From assembly GCA_930367205.1 (NCBI GenBank), contig OV884015.1, positions 84,186,841 to 84,250,840 on the forward strand: DNA of 64,000 bases, given 5' to 3'. The DNA comes from Acanthosoma haemorrhoidale. Taxonomy: Eukaryota; Arthropoda; Insecta; Hemiptera; Acanthosomatidae. The notes under the pieces were generated by a model. That model had not been told where the DNA came from. It worked only from the letters and a program-made list of their open reading frames with translations, and made no database searches. This document shows, in pieces, positions 24,625-37,139 of this stretch; within the stretch, counting starts at the first letter, position 1; every line of letters starts with the position of its first letter. Made by a program: the position numbers and the translations under genes.

Positions 24625-26840
24625 CCTGGTTACGGCCGATCAGATGGTCAGAGAAGCCTGGCGGAAATGTTGAAGTCATGGCTTATAACTGTGCTGTTAT
24701 TCACCGATTGTACATTTATGTCTGCATTTTGAAGCTGAATCATCGTCATTATTGATGCACTTCATTTTATTGTATCCTCTACAATGATTTAGTGGCTTCA
24801 GAAATATAATACAGAAGGTTCCGGTACTTAAATACGCTATAAGGAGAAACGATCTAAATAAATTTTAATTGCTTTTTTTGGCTGTCTACTGTTGTTTGTG
24901 TTTAAAGAAAGTTAAAAAAAAATAGGTCTCAAACGACGTGCTTATAATTCCTTCAATTGGTGCTGAGGTGCTCAAACTCCAATTAAAAATAATCAAAAAA
25001 CCTAATAATAAATAGAAATATTTCAATGGTAACCCATTTCATTTTAATGCATCTGAAGCCCTTTAAAAAGGTTTAAACAGTCCAAAATAACTCACTTGTT
25101 TTCATAACTTTAAGGTAAAATCACCATTATGATTACTAAAAAGAGGTTTGAAACCCTGCGGTTTAAATTACGATTCTTCTTTACATTTTATTTCATTTGA
25201 AGAAATCTTTTCACATCTTATTTTTTCGTTTCATTATAAGTAAAATAAATTTTACGATTAATCATTTAACAATAAATTTCTTGTAAACGAAGGGAATAAA
25301 ATCCGTAAAAAAATGGGGAAAAAAAGGGGGGGGAGAAAGAGATAGGACATTTGATACTTCATAGTAAAAATACTACATTTTTTGGGCTAACTTACCCAAT
25401 ATTGCCTTGTAAACATATGATACTTTTTTTTTATTATGTTTGCTGGTTTAGACAATTACTAAAACTGTTTTGTTGGGGGGTACACTACTGTGAGAAGCCT
25501 ACTCCTTGCGTGGTTAATAACTTAAGTGACTTGGGAGAAATTTTGTGAGCGTTCGTATCATTTTTTTCTCTGTTTTCTACGGTATATTTTCGATTGTTCA
25601 GAGTGACAGGATTTGAGTGATTGTATAGTAAGTTCCTCGTGGAAGAGTAGGCTATCGGTAGTTGATATACCAAATTGATACTGTAGGTGTGGTGAACAAA
25701 CAGCAGTTATCTATTGTTAGCACTAAAATTTTCATTTATTTTATTACATTTTTGCGTTGCCTTCAGTTTCACCTTGGAAAAAACTAAATAAACGTTTAGA
25801 TAGTTTTCATACTTTGTAATATTTATTATTCGCTAGCCTAGTCCATGGTCATATTGAATATGAATTTAAAACTTCTGACAGATTGGGTGGTTTTAGTGAG
25901 CCACTAAAAAGAGACAGTTAGAAAGGTAGAGCCCTCAACCTTCGTATCTTTCTATCTTGCCAGTCATTATTACTTGCAAATCCCCGCTGACACGATGAGT
26001 GAGTAAATACCGTGTAGCGAACAGGTAAGGGCCCCTAAGCGGAGACAGTATTATTTACAGTGACTGCCCTTAAGAGTTGAGGATGCGAATTCAGCAACAA
26101 TGGGGCAGGCGCAGGTGGTGTCGTCGAGTCACCCAACTTACCTCCACAACTTGCCTGGGTAACTTACCTCCACAACTTACTCCACCAACTTACCTTAAGG
26201 GCGAGGAGGCTTATTTTCACAGTTTGCCGCAGTTTACACGCTACCTGTCTCACTCCCTTCTCTTGCTTTGAATAGATTTAAATATCATTCCGTGGGGGGA
26301 TTTATGGAATTTAATAATGTTGCATGGGGCTCAGGACTGTATGGCTGATGTCTTATGAACGGTGTAAGCTGTGGTCGCGTTCGATGGATAAAATGAATGT
26401 TGGAGCTATTCGATGAAAATACAAAAGTATATATAATTCATTATTTAAGTTATTACATATTGTATTTTTGTACACTTGGTAATGAGATGAGTTAACAACA
26501 GTGGAGGCAATTTAATGCGTACACCACTTCGAAGAGGAAGTTGCTCCCAATATTATTTATAAATTATGAATATTCACCTTTAAAAGTGATATATTAAAGT
26601 ATTTCCATATAATGCCGTGACATTGACAAACTAGCTCTCGGAAAATTAACTTATAGTTCACACCCTATCCCTTTTTTTTCTTAACCCCTTTTTAAACATT
26701 TTTTAAAAATTTGAAATTATAAGCAATATTATAAATTGGTTGTGGGTGGCTCCTTTTACTGCATAACAGATGCATTGTAAGGAGTGCATAACTTAAAAAA
26801 CTAGCATCTTTATACGGTTACAATTATATAAACGAAAACG
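24625..26840. other. AT-rich intronic DNA
   Basis: Apart from the tandem repeat at 26127 nothing is recognised. A G run (25325) and several homopolymers occur. Confidence 0.5.
26127..26195. repeat. Short imperfect tandem repeat (AACTTACCTCCAC type)
   Basis: Four imperfect units of AACTTACCTCCAC(C/A) separated by short inserts. On the minus strand each unit makes a GGAG|GTAAGT donor-like site, by chance of the repeat. Confidence 0.75.
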
Positions 26841-26959
26841 GGACTAGGTGATGGGGATCACCTTCGGGTTACAAACTGGGACACCGTATCCCGGATTCCC
26901 GCCCCTGTTTCCAACGGATCAGAAACCATAGTCTGCGAGAGTATGGCCAAAGAGAATTC

Positions 26960-27062
26960 ATATTAATTCCATAACTCAGTTGGTGGATCCCCGACCGACG
27001 GAATCCTGGGTTCAAGTCCATTTCCCGTCTGTATTATTTCTTCTGATGTTAATTGTTTCGAA
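26960..27062 (+). mobile_element. tRNA-like SINE head
   Basis: TAACTCAGTTGGTGGA (26971-26986, A box) and GGGTTCAAGTCC (27008-27019, B box) stand about 20 nt apart, closer than in a true tRNA gene. A TTATTTCTTCTGATGTTAAT tail resembles the SINE family tail. It lies immediately upstream of the solo LTR at 27236. Confidence 0.5.
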
Positions 27063-27235
27063 AAAAAAGGAGTATATTTACATGGAGCAAGGCATGAGGC
27101 CTTATCCTTTTCAGATGGTGTTCTGGGTAGTGGGGGAGAATAAGTGTATTCTTGTGTCCAGAAATTAATGGAATCTATTATACTTGATTTTATTCAAATT
27201 TTGAAGAAAAAAAAATTTAAATATTTGTTTCCCAT

Positions 27236-28038
27236 TGTAGTGACCCTAACTGCATAAGTGTTAAATCACCCTATACTCTGGTGCATATATAATGTATTGT
27301 AATTAGATGTAAAACATGGTTTTCTAGTAATAAATCATAGAGGGGCCGGCAGTCGTAAAACAAGTCACAGAGGGTCGAATCGAAGGTCGTCGGCAATAAA
27401 CCTGAGAGGGTAAGCCACCTGCCCCTCATAAAACAGACCCGGTAGACCTAAGGTCACCTTCCGGCGGTCATAAAATCTAAAAGCCATGCTATAAAACAGT
27501 CCTTTAGGGGACGAGGGATCACGTACTTCGGGGCAGGTGTGACATCATAAACATACCCCTTTAAAGCCAGGCTCCGCCTTCCGGTAGGAAGGGGGAATAA
27601 TATTTAAACCAGGGGGTTTCGGCCAGTAGAACTACTCTTTCTCAGTCTCCTCATCTCCACAGCCACTATCACTCGGTCGCTTTATGCCAGGGCCCCGGGG
27701 CCCTGGAAGTAAGTCCACTCAGTCTTCTCCTAGTCTACTCTCTCTGCAGCACCTATGAGCCTGTCACCCTGTCACTCAGCCTCCTAGCAGACCCTCTGAC
27801 GACTTGTATCTATTACGCTGCCGGTCTCCCGCCCAAACTCTGAAAACTGGTCTTATTCTTTATGAAACCTCTGTACCTCTTCTCCTGAACACCGTGTATT
27901 GTCGGGACACATCCCTATCATAAAATGGAGTCAGATATTAACGCCTACATGGGAAATGGTCCATGTTATAAACTACAACAAACCCCACTTATCACTAGGG
28001 CAAGAGTGATTAGGCACTCCCCTAGTGGCAACCCAACA
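27236..28038 (+). mobile_element. Solo LTR, family 1, copy 2
   Basis: This 803-bp block runs from TGTAGTGACC to ACCCAACA and has a perfect 5-bp target duplication CCCAT (27231-27235 and 28039-28043). It shares its 5' end TGTAGTGACC and its 3' third (the stretch with CCTCTTCTCCTGAACA and ATGGAGTCAGATA) with the copy at 35983. A TATA-like TATTTAAA near 27601 followed by GGGTTTCGGCCAGTAG marks the likely promoter and start of R. TGT...ACA ends with a 5-bp duplication fit a Gypsy- or BEL-type element; no coding part remains to decide. Confidence 0.85.
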
Positions 28039-28043
28039 CCCAT

Positions 28044-29009
28044 GTATAATTTAAGACATAATATGACGAGTGGATGAGTTTTCAAAGAGATTTAGATCAC
28101 AAATATTGGAATTTTTTTTTGATATTTGCATTTTTCGCAATGTGCCAAAAATCGTCGGCCCAAGGGGATACCGAGGTACTTGGCTTTGTTTTGGTATCAA
28201 AGTAATTCATAGAGAGGGTTTGTTCAGCGTAAAACTTATATGCGATCTTTGATGGCCGTATGAAATGTAAAAATGTAGCAGTTTTTTATATTAAAAGCTC
28301 CTGGACCTCTTAAAATGATTTTCCAGTTCAATTACGGAAAAAGTAGCAAAAAAGCACGTGCTCAGCAGATAGGACAAAAAATATAAAGAATTGCATGGAG
28401 AAGAATTTGGCCCAGAATAGTATAACTGTTCAAAGCAAGTAATAAGAGAACTCACTTCAGGTAGTAATTGGCAATTACACTATATACAATAGTTCAGACC
28501 TTATTATAATGTTATTATTCCATACTATAGAACAAAATCCTACTTGCACAAATAGTTTCAAGTAACGAGTTGAATTTTATTCTTCACCTCAGTACTGCAA
28601 CTGGCTCCATAGATTCAGGGAACCCAAACTTGGAATAGTAGTATATTAAAGCAGAAAAGGGGAGAGCGATAAAAATGAAACCCTAAATATATAAATAAAT
28701 AAATCACAGAGAAAGCACTCCCCAGAGTTATCTAAATACCATTCGTACAATTAACAATTTTCACTTTTACAAAGCTAACAACGATTAGCATTAGAGTTTG
28801 CGAGTTTTGAACAATAACGAATCTCTATCAATGCCTAATGGCTTACATGTACAATATTTTATTTTTTACCAAGTTGGAAAACTTTATGATACAATCATTA
28901 CACGTAAAGCTTACGGTGGAAGACCCATTTAATGTATAAGTATGTTAGAAATCCGTTGCTAAAAATTGATCATGCAAAAATGATGACACCATGTTTATTT
29001 TTGTTTCAG
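28044..29009 (+). other. Intron upstream of the CELF exon
   Basis: AT-rich sequence between the solo LTR and the exon, ending in the polypyrimidine tract and acceptor. No other exon was recognised. Confidence 0.6.
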
Positions 29010-29058
29010 ATGCACCATCCGATCCAGATGAAACCTGCCGACAGCGAAAACAGAAATG
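29010..29058 (+). CDS. bru1: Internal exon of a CELF/Bruno RNA-binding protein (RRM1-RRM2 junction)
   Basis: The segment starts right after a strong acceptor (TTTATTTTTGTTTCAG) and ends at a strong donor (ATG|GTGAGT). Its 49 nt read MHHPIQMKPADSENRN plus one base, so it enters in phase 0 and leaves in phase 1. This peptide is the end of RRM1 and the start of the RRM1-RRM2 linker of CELF proteins, which bind GU-rich RNA and control splicing, translation and decay. A 49-nt exon at this place is conserved in the family. The M-HHPIQM-KPADSENRN form fits the CELF1/2 (aret/bru1, bru2) group better than the CELF3-6 (bru3) group, which has RPIQVKPADSE. The choice between bru1 and bru2 is inferred. 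The neighbouring 83-nt and 135-nt exons of the family were not found, so both flanking introns would be very large. Confidence 0.9.
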
Positions 29059-29170
29059 GTGAGTACGGCCTGCTTCATTCTAACAGAATTAATCTTTTTC
29101 CATAGTAAATTATTTATATCAGTAGAGAAATCTACGTTGATATATGGTGCTTAATTTTTAATAAAAGTTT

Positions 29171-29519
29171 AGGGGTTGAGAAATATAGTGGCGTAAGGAA
29201 GTGTTGAAAAAATTTGAGTAAAAGTCACTTTTACATTTGTGTTCATAAAAAACTAAAGTAGTTTGTCTCTCTCAATGTTTTAGTGCTGAAATAAAGCTAA
29301 TCTATACCCATTACTATTTTTGAAGGGTGCATCTTGACTTACACTACTATTTTCCTCCACATGGTAACATTCTAAAAAACATCCAATCCAGCAGAATTCA
29401 AACGAACTATGATTTAATTTACTATGAATTTAAACAGACTAAGTTTTTCGAATGATAAATTAAGGCGTAACTCACTTTTTCAATTTTGGTGACTTGCACC
29501 GCTATATTTCTTAACCCCT
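29171..29519. mobile_element. MITE-like element with imperfect terminal inverted repeats
   Basis: The left end AGGGGTTGAGAAATATAG and the inverted right end AGGGGTTAAGAAATATAG match over about 26 bp with a few changes. Inner blocks (GAAAAA..TGAGT) match as well. The 349-bp body has no coding potential. I could not find a convincing target duplication, so the superfamily is open. It starts 112 bp past the donor of the CELF exon. Confidence 0.6.
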
Positions 29520-29764
29520 CAATTTATGACCATTGTAATTTAAAAGTGCCATTAGTATTTTATGAAATTTAATTTATTTTATGTAAAACTGAGTTATTTA
29601 AAACTTTATATGATGTTAATAAATAAACCCCTATATCTGGTCTGCCCACACTTTATTTTATGTTTATAAAAGCTCTTTAGGTGGCTATTCTGGCTCCATA
29701 AGTGTAGAATACATCGTATAAACTTTTGTTTTTCATTTCCTATTCTATTAAGTTAATTATAATA

Positions 29765-29946
29765 ACAACCTTGTGGACTTGGGGGACCTCTGGGCTGTTT
29801 GTAAATACTGTATGAATGAGCGAGTGAATGATGAATTGTAAATATGGTATGAATGATAACTTTTATCTCAATTACTCATTGCCTAATAAAAGGCAGATTG
29901 TAATTTTATCTTAATAAAATTGAATATTCGAAATAAAAAAAAAATA
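29765..29946 (+). mobile_element. Lineage A LINE 3' tail with intact target duplication
   Basis: A 182-bp 5'-truncated tail starts ACAACCTTGTGGACTTGG, ends in an A-rich tract, and is flanked by a perfect 10-bp duplication AATTATAATA (29755-29764 and 29947-29956). This is the cleanest proof in the window that the tail family moves by target-primed reverse transcription. It lies about 700 bp downstream of the CELF exon. Confidence 0.85.
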
Positions 29947-30333
29947 AATTATAATATACTTGAAAATGGTGGTATAGACGTCGACTGTACTTATCAGTAT
30001 AAAATAAACTGTGGGTAGACCAGAGATTGTACATTTATGAAATAAAATGAATAGCCAGTCCACAACGAATTAAATGCTTATTTAATGTAAGATTCAATAC
30101 GATGTCATTTAATCATTATTTCTTGCAACAAATAAATTTCAAGACAAGATATTTTTACAGATCATAAATCAAGGGTTTCAGACTTCTATGCCGATTCAGA
30201 CCTTGTATAGAGTGTACCGATGGTACAGGACATATAAAATGTAGTATGTAAATAGATTAGCCTAAGAATCTATAGCAAATAATAGTTTTGTCATTTTTTT
30301 TAAGGGGATTGGGGAAAAAAAAAAAAAAAAGGT

Positions 30334-30791
30334 TTCAGAATAAAATAGAAAAAGTTCGACACAGGTCTTACCGGCATTCGCACTTGCTAACCTCACCCAA
30401 CCTGTCGCTTCGACTCAAACTGATGATCTACAAATGTGTCCTCTGGCCAGCTCTGCTGTACGGTGCCCCGCTATTTACCCACTTGACTGACAATACAGCC
30501 AAATGTCTCCAACATATCCAGAATGAGATCATGCGAAAAGTGGTTCGACATACCTCTCTCGAGAGGTTAAAGAATGCTGACCTGCAGTGTGCCGTCGGTG
30601 GGTGAGTTCATCCGCCGGAGACAAATCAAGTTTTTTAGCTTGTTGCAGCACCTAACCAACCCAGTGTTTACCACTATGGCCCCACCACCCCTCCCGCATC
30701 GATGGCGACAGACTGTCGGGGAAAATTAGGTTAAGAATTAGTATGTAAGTTAGTTTTACGTTTGATCAAAAAGGTGAGCCCCATCACCTTT
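30334..30791 (+). mobile_element. Lineage B LINE, C-terminal fragment and 3' UTR
   Basis: The frame 30334-30605 reads FQNKIEKVRHRSYRHSHLL, LKLMIYKCVLWPALLYGAPLF and LQHIQNEIMRKVVRHTS, aligned with the C-terminal part of the 49203-49613 element. A frameshift near 30600 moves the rest to another frame (EFIRRRQIKFFSLLQHLTNP). A short 3' UTR ends about 30790 at a GC hairpin. An oligo-A tract at 30316-30332 precedes the fragment. Confidence 0.75.
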
Positions 30792-30799
30792 ATTAGAGT

Positions 30800-33700
30800 C
30801 AGTTCAGTCAAGTCACGAATAATATGTATCATTTTACTTGTTTATCCCATTATATAATTTTTATAAAATAACGAAACCTGTATATAATGTAGCTACGCTA
30901 CAAGAAATAAAAAAATAAATTGTAAATAGATTCACCAGAGGATCTGTGAATCTAGGAAGAAAGAAAGAAAAAAAAGTTTCAGACGAACTGATTTTTATAA
31001 GGTATAGAACTTGTTTTTTCGGAATTAATCGCGTTAAATATATTAAAAACTCGATTATAATGTTTCCTAATACTAAATTCATAAAAATGGCTCAACAAGT
31101 ATACTCTTTTTATATTATTAATATGATATTCCTTTTTTATGATGCGCTTGAAATCGGAAGTACTCATATATACTTAAACGGTATTTCTGTCTTCTTGGTT
31201 TTCAAAATATAACAATAAATATAATGAACTAATATTATACATCTATATTTTATATGGTTATATTATATTTTATATACTACATTATATTTATTGCTATTTA
31301 ATATTGTCTGTGAACCAGTCACCGATACAGATCTCGTTGCCTCCTTCAATCTGGTATGGTATTTTTAACATGTTAATTATGTAATAAGTTCTAGACACCA
31401 TGGTGTCTTTACAGATCAAAATCTTCTCTCCATCTCCTCCAACGATCCTGGCTCTTCTTTAAGAGAATAAAATTCTCGACATTTAGACGTAATTTTGTCA
31501 TAAATAACATTCCCAGGGGACGATTACTAACTACAACAAAAACAAACAAAAACGTTAAATTGAAGACCATGTTGCAGGTCGTTTTCAAAACTCTATAAAA
31601 CAAGTTATAGAGGAAGTGAATTAGCTAGTTGGTTACAATGATTAAGAAGGAAATAAATAAAAAAAAACTGCGGACCTTGCCAGAATCTAATTGCGAAGGC
31701 GGTGCTGAATAAAACGACAGTTCTCAGAGACAGACGCCCATTGAAGACGCACATTGAAAAGTCACACCTGGTCTAGATATATCCAAAGTCCACGCTCAAT
31801 GACATTCCTAAAGGATTCTACCTCTGGCCTGCTCCTTCTAATTTTCACTTGTTAGTAATATTTATCGTTTCTATTTGTTCTGGCTGATTGTTTCGGAGAT
31901 GCTATTAGGTAGGTCTGTGCCAAGGAATGAAATTGCCCCAATTATGTTCTTTAATTTGGATGAGGGGTCTGAAGCTATTTCAACAGTGGTTTTATTTACA
32001 CCCACCAGGGGATTTTTTATCTTTAAGGACATTGAATGTTTCAATTTCATAATCAGCTTTCGTTCAATTATAATAAAATGGCGATAAGGAGATGGGACAC
32101 CTGATTACAGTATCATTAACAGTTTATAACAGCAACGTAAGATGTTGAAAGCACTCGTGCGTATAATGAATTATTGATTTGTGAGACATTGTTCTTGATT
32201 AATATAATTAAATGTATTATCTAAGATTGATCTAAGAAGTGTCATTGAAACTTAATTCCTTGCGAAAAAAAATGTCAAGACAAAACACCGTTACTAAGTA
32301 AATCTAGCGTTTCAGGGGCACTGATTTTACAAGATTTAGAACTTGTTTTGTTTTTTCTGGTTAGATTACGCTTAATGTCTGTACCCTGTATAGCTGTCAG
32401 ACGAAAATCTATTTTATATATTTATCAAGGAGTACTTTGTTGTGATATAATTCAATCCACGTGATGAAATCCTAAAGAAAGCTGCTCTTGTAATATATTT
32501 CTAATAACGATTCATTTTTGTAATAATGTTGATGTATGGAATATATTTTTTAATAGGGCTGATTCGAAACATTCCATTACTGTGAATAGAATTCAGAATT
32601 TACCCGGGGTTAAACATTCAATGTATAATAAGTACGCTGTAACATCAAAATATATGTTTTGTTCTGATCAATGCTAATATATCTTTATAACTCATTTGAT
32701 ATAAAGTAGCTTAACGACTATTAAGTACATATATCAATAAAAAAAAATATCGTTATAAATACATTAAATATTTATATGTTAAAGTCAAAACACTTGACAA
32801 AATGATTTTTTTCACTATTTCATAATCCTCGCCATTTTTTTTATCCAGGTAGAAAACTATTATTTTTTTCTTCTAATTTAATTGTGTAATATACTTTTGT
32901 TTGTAATAAAACAAATTTTTGATTGATATTTTCTAATTCGATGCATGTATTTTATTTACTTATTATTATAAGCATTATTTATTTCCCCCCTATGCGATGT
33001 ATTTTTTTCTTTGTTCTTAGCAAGAGTTAAATTTATTTATTTGTACCTTGTTATTATTCACAGTGAATATAGCCGCAGATTATAGAGAATTTTTGTTCAT
33101 CAATCTCTTTAAACCTCATCGGTTCTGTGTAAAAAATTCTCTTGAATTATGAAATTATCTAAACTAACTTACAGCACTTTCATTCTCAATGGCTCACTTG
33201 TTTGATCATTGTTGAACCTAAATAAATTTTGTGAAGAATATGTTAATAAAGATGAGAGACCCATGATTGAATATCCAGGGGCCTTTGAGAGGAGACGATA
33301 AAAGGCAGTGATGGCAACCCTCCCCCAATTCTTTTTTCCAATCATGAAATTACCATAATTTATTGAACGACGTTCCAGTTATTCGTTTATCACGGAATAA
33401 TTGTTTCTCTTCCAATATTGACTTTTCTTGTTTTCTCCGACCGAGGGCTTGATGATTTTTCGACGCTATCGCGTAACGCGTTTTTTTTTTTTTTTAATCT
33501 GCTTATTTGATGGAAACAATACAGTGGTTCATTAACACAATTCATCTATTTAGTGGAAAACTAGTTTATACTATTAAAATGATACATTTCAGTCCATTTA
33601 CTCCACAAAGGATGAATATTATGATATTTAATATTACTGTAATAACTGTTAGATATCATTATACAAAAGAGAGTTTGGGGGATCGGTTTGGGCTGGTGAA

Positions 33701-34510
33701 ATAGTTGTTAGGTTTCTATTAAATTTATTAATGGAGAACGTTTTGGCATGCTATGTATCATGTCCTGACAATTAGAAAATAGATACAACAACAATTAAGG
33801 ACAAAGTTTCGATTCAAAATGATACGAAACAAAAAAGATTTAGATATAAGAGCAGGGTGATGAGTAACTGATGAATTATTTTTTTTATACACCAGTTGGT
33901 GTAGTTGGATTTACAAACAGATATAGATAATAAATGGAGAAAAAATAAGAAACAATGTAAACAGAGTATGCTAGTTACATTAAACATATACACATAGTAA
34001 AGTTGGCAATATTTTACAACACAAAATCGATACAAATGAGAAAATAAAACAAAGAGCGCCTTAAACTTGAAAAAGAAAGTGATTTCCGAAATTTGTGGTA
34101 ATGGTAACTACATATTTTGTATTATTATAACAAAAGTTATTTTAAAGTAAGGTGGGGTTAGCATAAATAACACTTTTGATGGTAAAGATTTGTAAATACG
34201 CAAAGGAAAAGGTACAATTAAGTATTACAGTATCGGTTAATGCCTCACTATTTTCACCATTAGATCAATTATAAACTACTTAAATTATACTTTATTGTAA
34301 TAAGGAACAAGGAATGTGAAGGAACAATATCGGCAGATGTTTTTTTTTAATAAAAATTATTATACTATTTGTTTACCAACAATACTTTACTGTACTGGTC
34401 CATATTAGTCACTAAATTGATATCACATTTTAAAATGAATATCTGAAATTTTGTCTAAAGTTTATAATGTATAAAAAAAAATACATAATATCGTTCTTAA
34501 ACATTATTTG
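30800..34510. other. AT-rich intronic DNA
   Basis: No gene or classified element. A GC-richer patch at 31660-31850 lacks motifs. The frames 30861-31212 and 33507-34035 are AT-driven and unsupported. Confidence 0.5.
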
Positions 34511-34562
34511 TCACTGGTCTGTCCGGGACGTTTTGGATTGAAGTCAATCCATCTTCAGACAT
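34511..34562 (-). mobile_element. Penelope-like 3'-end fragment (tentative)
   Basis: The minus strand reads GTCTGAAGATGGATTGACTT and then CAATCCAAAACGTCCCGG, a small hairpin (GGATTG/CAATCC) between CTGAAGATG and AAACGTC. This layout is typical of Penelope-like element 3' UTRs. No coding part is nearby. Confidence 0.35.
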
Positions 34563-34564
34563 TG

Positions 34565-35975
34565 AAATAGTCATTAAAATATTTTCTGGCTAGGAAATCG
34601 TCTGAATGAATGATTAAAATAATTTTTGTAAATTGGTCAGTACATCTCTTGGAAATCATTGTAAAACTGGCCTGGCGCATATTAAAGATGTAATTTCTAT
34701 TTTTACACGAATTAGCTGGAACATGTGAAATATTAAAAACTGACCAATGAACCTAATCGAGGCTACGTGTTGTGGAACGACTTTTATCATTTCAGATCAA
34801 ATGAATAATTGTTAGTACCGATATCGCAGAACATAAAGAATGGCGAAATATGGATGTATTCTAGTGGCAGAGTAACCTCTTTCATAGGGCTTAGCAATGA
34901 ATATTTGTTAACATCAAAGAACTGTTATTTTATTATAAACATATTCCGTAAAAAAATCCATGAATGTTCACTATAAACAATTCAAACTTGCTGGATAATT
35001 CATCCATTCCGCAATCTAATAACCGTGTAGCCGAAACATTTTTTTTCTTATTAAATCGTAATTGAATGTCTTCAATGATTAAATGGCCAATGAGAAATAT
35101 TTTATGTAGAATATATCTATATTTAACAAGACCTAAGGGCTTTTCCTTGTTCGATATAAATTTTACGACATTGAGACGAGGATCCTTAAGGAGGTCGCTA
35201 AGAATTTTCCCCCTTTGCGAGGAAAATCCCACAGCTGGGGCGACATCTAGTTGAATTTTTCAGACGGCATAGGCCCTTCCACGGGACTGCTAGCCCTTAC
35301 CCTCCCAACGATATTATACATTTATTTTTACTTCCGAGTACTTTGGCCGAAATGACAGCTGGAATATATTCAGCTCGTCTTCCGCAGGAATTCTATTACA
35401 GCTGCAGGGCTGTTGGACTAACACTTCCAGGGAATAAGGGGGTGAGGGGCTCATCTAAATACATACATATGTGAAGGCATCCCAGGTAGTTTAATTTTAA
35501 ACATGGTACTTTTCTGGTCACATTTGATTGTTTTTGGTTATAATTGAATTTGATGCATTATCTCGATTTTAGTTGGATTGTATCATTACAGTTGAGGTAA
35601 CGGTCCCCAAACAATTCTTTATCCCAACGATGATTGGCTTGACATAAATCAACTAAGTAATCATTTGGTAACAAGCTCCCCACCGGCTTTAACTCCGAAT
35701 TTCGGTCTTATCTAGGCAGGTCAGAGGCCGGGATATGCCCAGCCACAATTAATATGTAACAGGTCTTACGCTAGAAGGTAATTGCTTAGACCGAAGTAAC
35801 GAATAAAACAAGTGTCATTAAGCCCTTCCCTCTGTACTTGAGGTACAATCAAGTCGCCATATTTAAATTCGGTCGACTGATTATGCATCAAAAGCATGAA
35901 GGAAGATTTCTGCAATTCAATTAGCCAATAAATTATATAAACAGTACGTCAATAGAATATGTATCTAAAAATTTA
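34565..35975. other. AT-rich DNA with a GC-richer patch
   Basis: The patch 35160-35450 has no recognised protein. It includes GGCGACATCTAGTTG (35238-35252), loosely like a CTCF-type motif. No element ends were found. Confidence 0.4.
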
Positions 35976-35982
35976 ATATGCA

Positions 35983-36844
35983 TGTAGTGACCGCTAACTA
36001 TACTCTATTATATTTATATATTGTAAATTAAATTAAACAAATTTAAATAACATAAATAAGTCATTATAAATGTTGTAAACAATAAAAAACGCAGCTGCAA
36101 GTTAATTAGTTAGGGACTGGGAGGGAACCCAGAAGCAGGTAGTAAGTAGCGACCCGAACCAGGCCCGAGTCACTACGATGACAAAGGGCCACCGCATACT
36201 GAGCTGTCATTGGGTACAATAAAACCTAATATTATTGGATACCAACGAAGCCAGCTGGGTATAAAAGACCCAGGGTTTGGCCTGTAAATCATTCTCCCGA
36301 CGACTCTCTAACTGATGACTTGCGGCTACACTGATGTTCAAGACTTGGCCTTCTCATTTATGAAAACCTCTGGACCTCTCTTCCTAACCTCGCTATGTTT
36401 TAGTCCGGCCTTGTCAGACCCCACACTCTCCTAGTGGGATTATATGCCTTCGCCTCGCTAAAACTAGCAGCTCCTTGGGAGAAACCTCTCCCTCGTGGAC
36501 AACGGTTGTCGTCAAATTTACCAAGTAGTGTCTCCCACGGCGATCTAGTCTGCCTCTCTCCGGTTCACAATCGCCTTTGGGATCCGGACGGATTTCGCCT
36601 ACCCTCAGAAACCGAGTGTGAATTCGTGGTCATTCCAAGACCACACAAACTGCATACACTACCTACCCTATACCTCTTCTCCTGAACAGAGTGCATTGTC
36701 GGGGCACATACCTATCAAAGATGGAGTCAGATAGTACAGTAGTAACACCGTCATGAAACGATTGTCCAGGTCATAGCCTAATCAACCCTCACTTCGACAC
36801 TAGGGCTAGGGGTAACTAGGAACCCCCCTCGTGACGACCCGACA
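35983..36844 (+). mobile_element. Solo LTR, family 1, copy 3
   Basis: This 862-bp block runs from TGTAGTGACCGC to GACCCGACA with a perfect 5-bp target duplication ATGCA (35978-35982 and 36845-36849). A TATA box (GGTATAAAAGACCC near 36259) is followed by the likely transcription start region. The segment 36390-36844 is an inverted match of 18399-18850. The open frame inside the LTR (36434-36685) has no recognisable homology and is taken as noncoding. Confidence 0.88.
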
Positions 36845-37139
36845 ATGCATTTGTTATTTTTCTCCATTAGTTAATTGGAACTTACTATCTTACCTTCCTT
36901 GGCTCGCTACTGCTCAATAATGTATGGATTCACTATTTGGAGTAAAAACAATTTGCTTAGTTAAATTTCTTTTCGCTTCGTTTCCTACTTCTCAATTTTG
37001 GCCAAGTTTCTAATCGAATTGGTTCACTTTGTGGTAATTATTAAAGAACAATATGTTGCAATGAATATGTAAAATGGTGAAAATCGTGTTTACCTAGAAG
37101 TATGGTTGAGTATGGCCTACATGAGCATACGCATTCACG

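Noticed and set aside
32835..32860. Second possible recursive splice site (TTTTTTTTATCCAG|GTAGAA)
   Set aside because: The acceptor side is good but the donor GTAGAA is far from the consensus and no second donor follows.
36434..36685. 83-codon frame as a gene
   Set aside because: It lies entirely within a solo LTR and the equivalent region of the other copies is not open.
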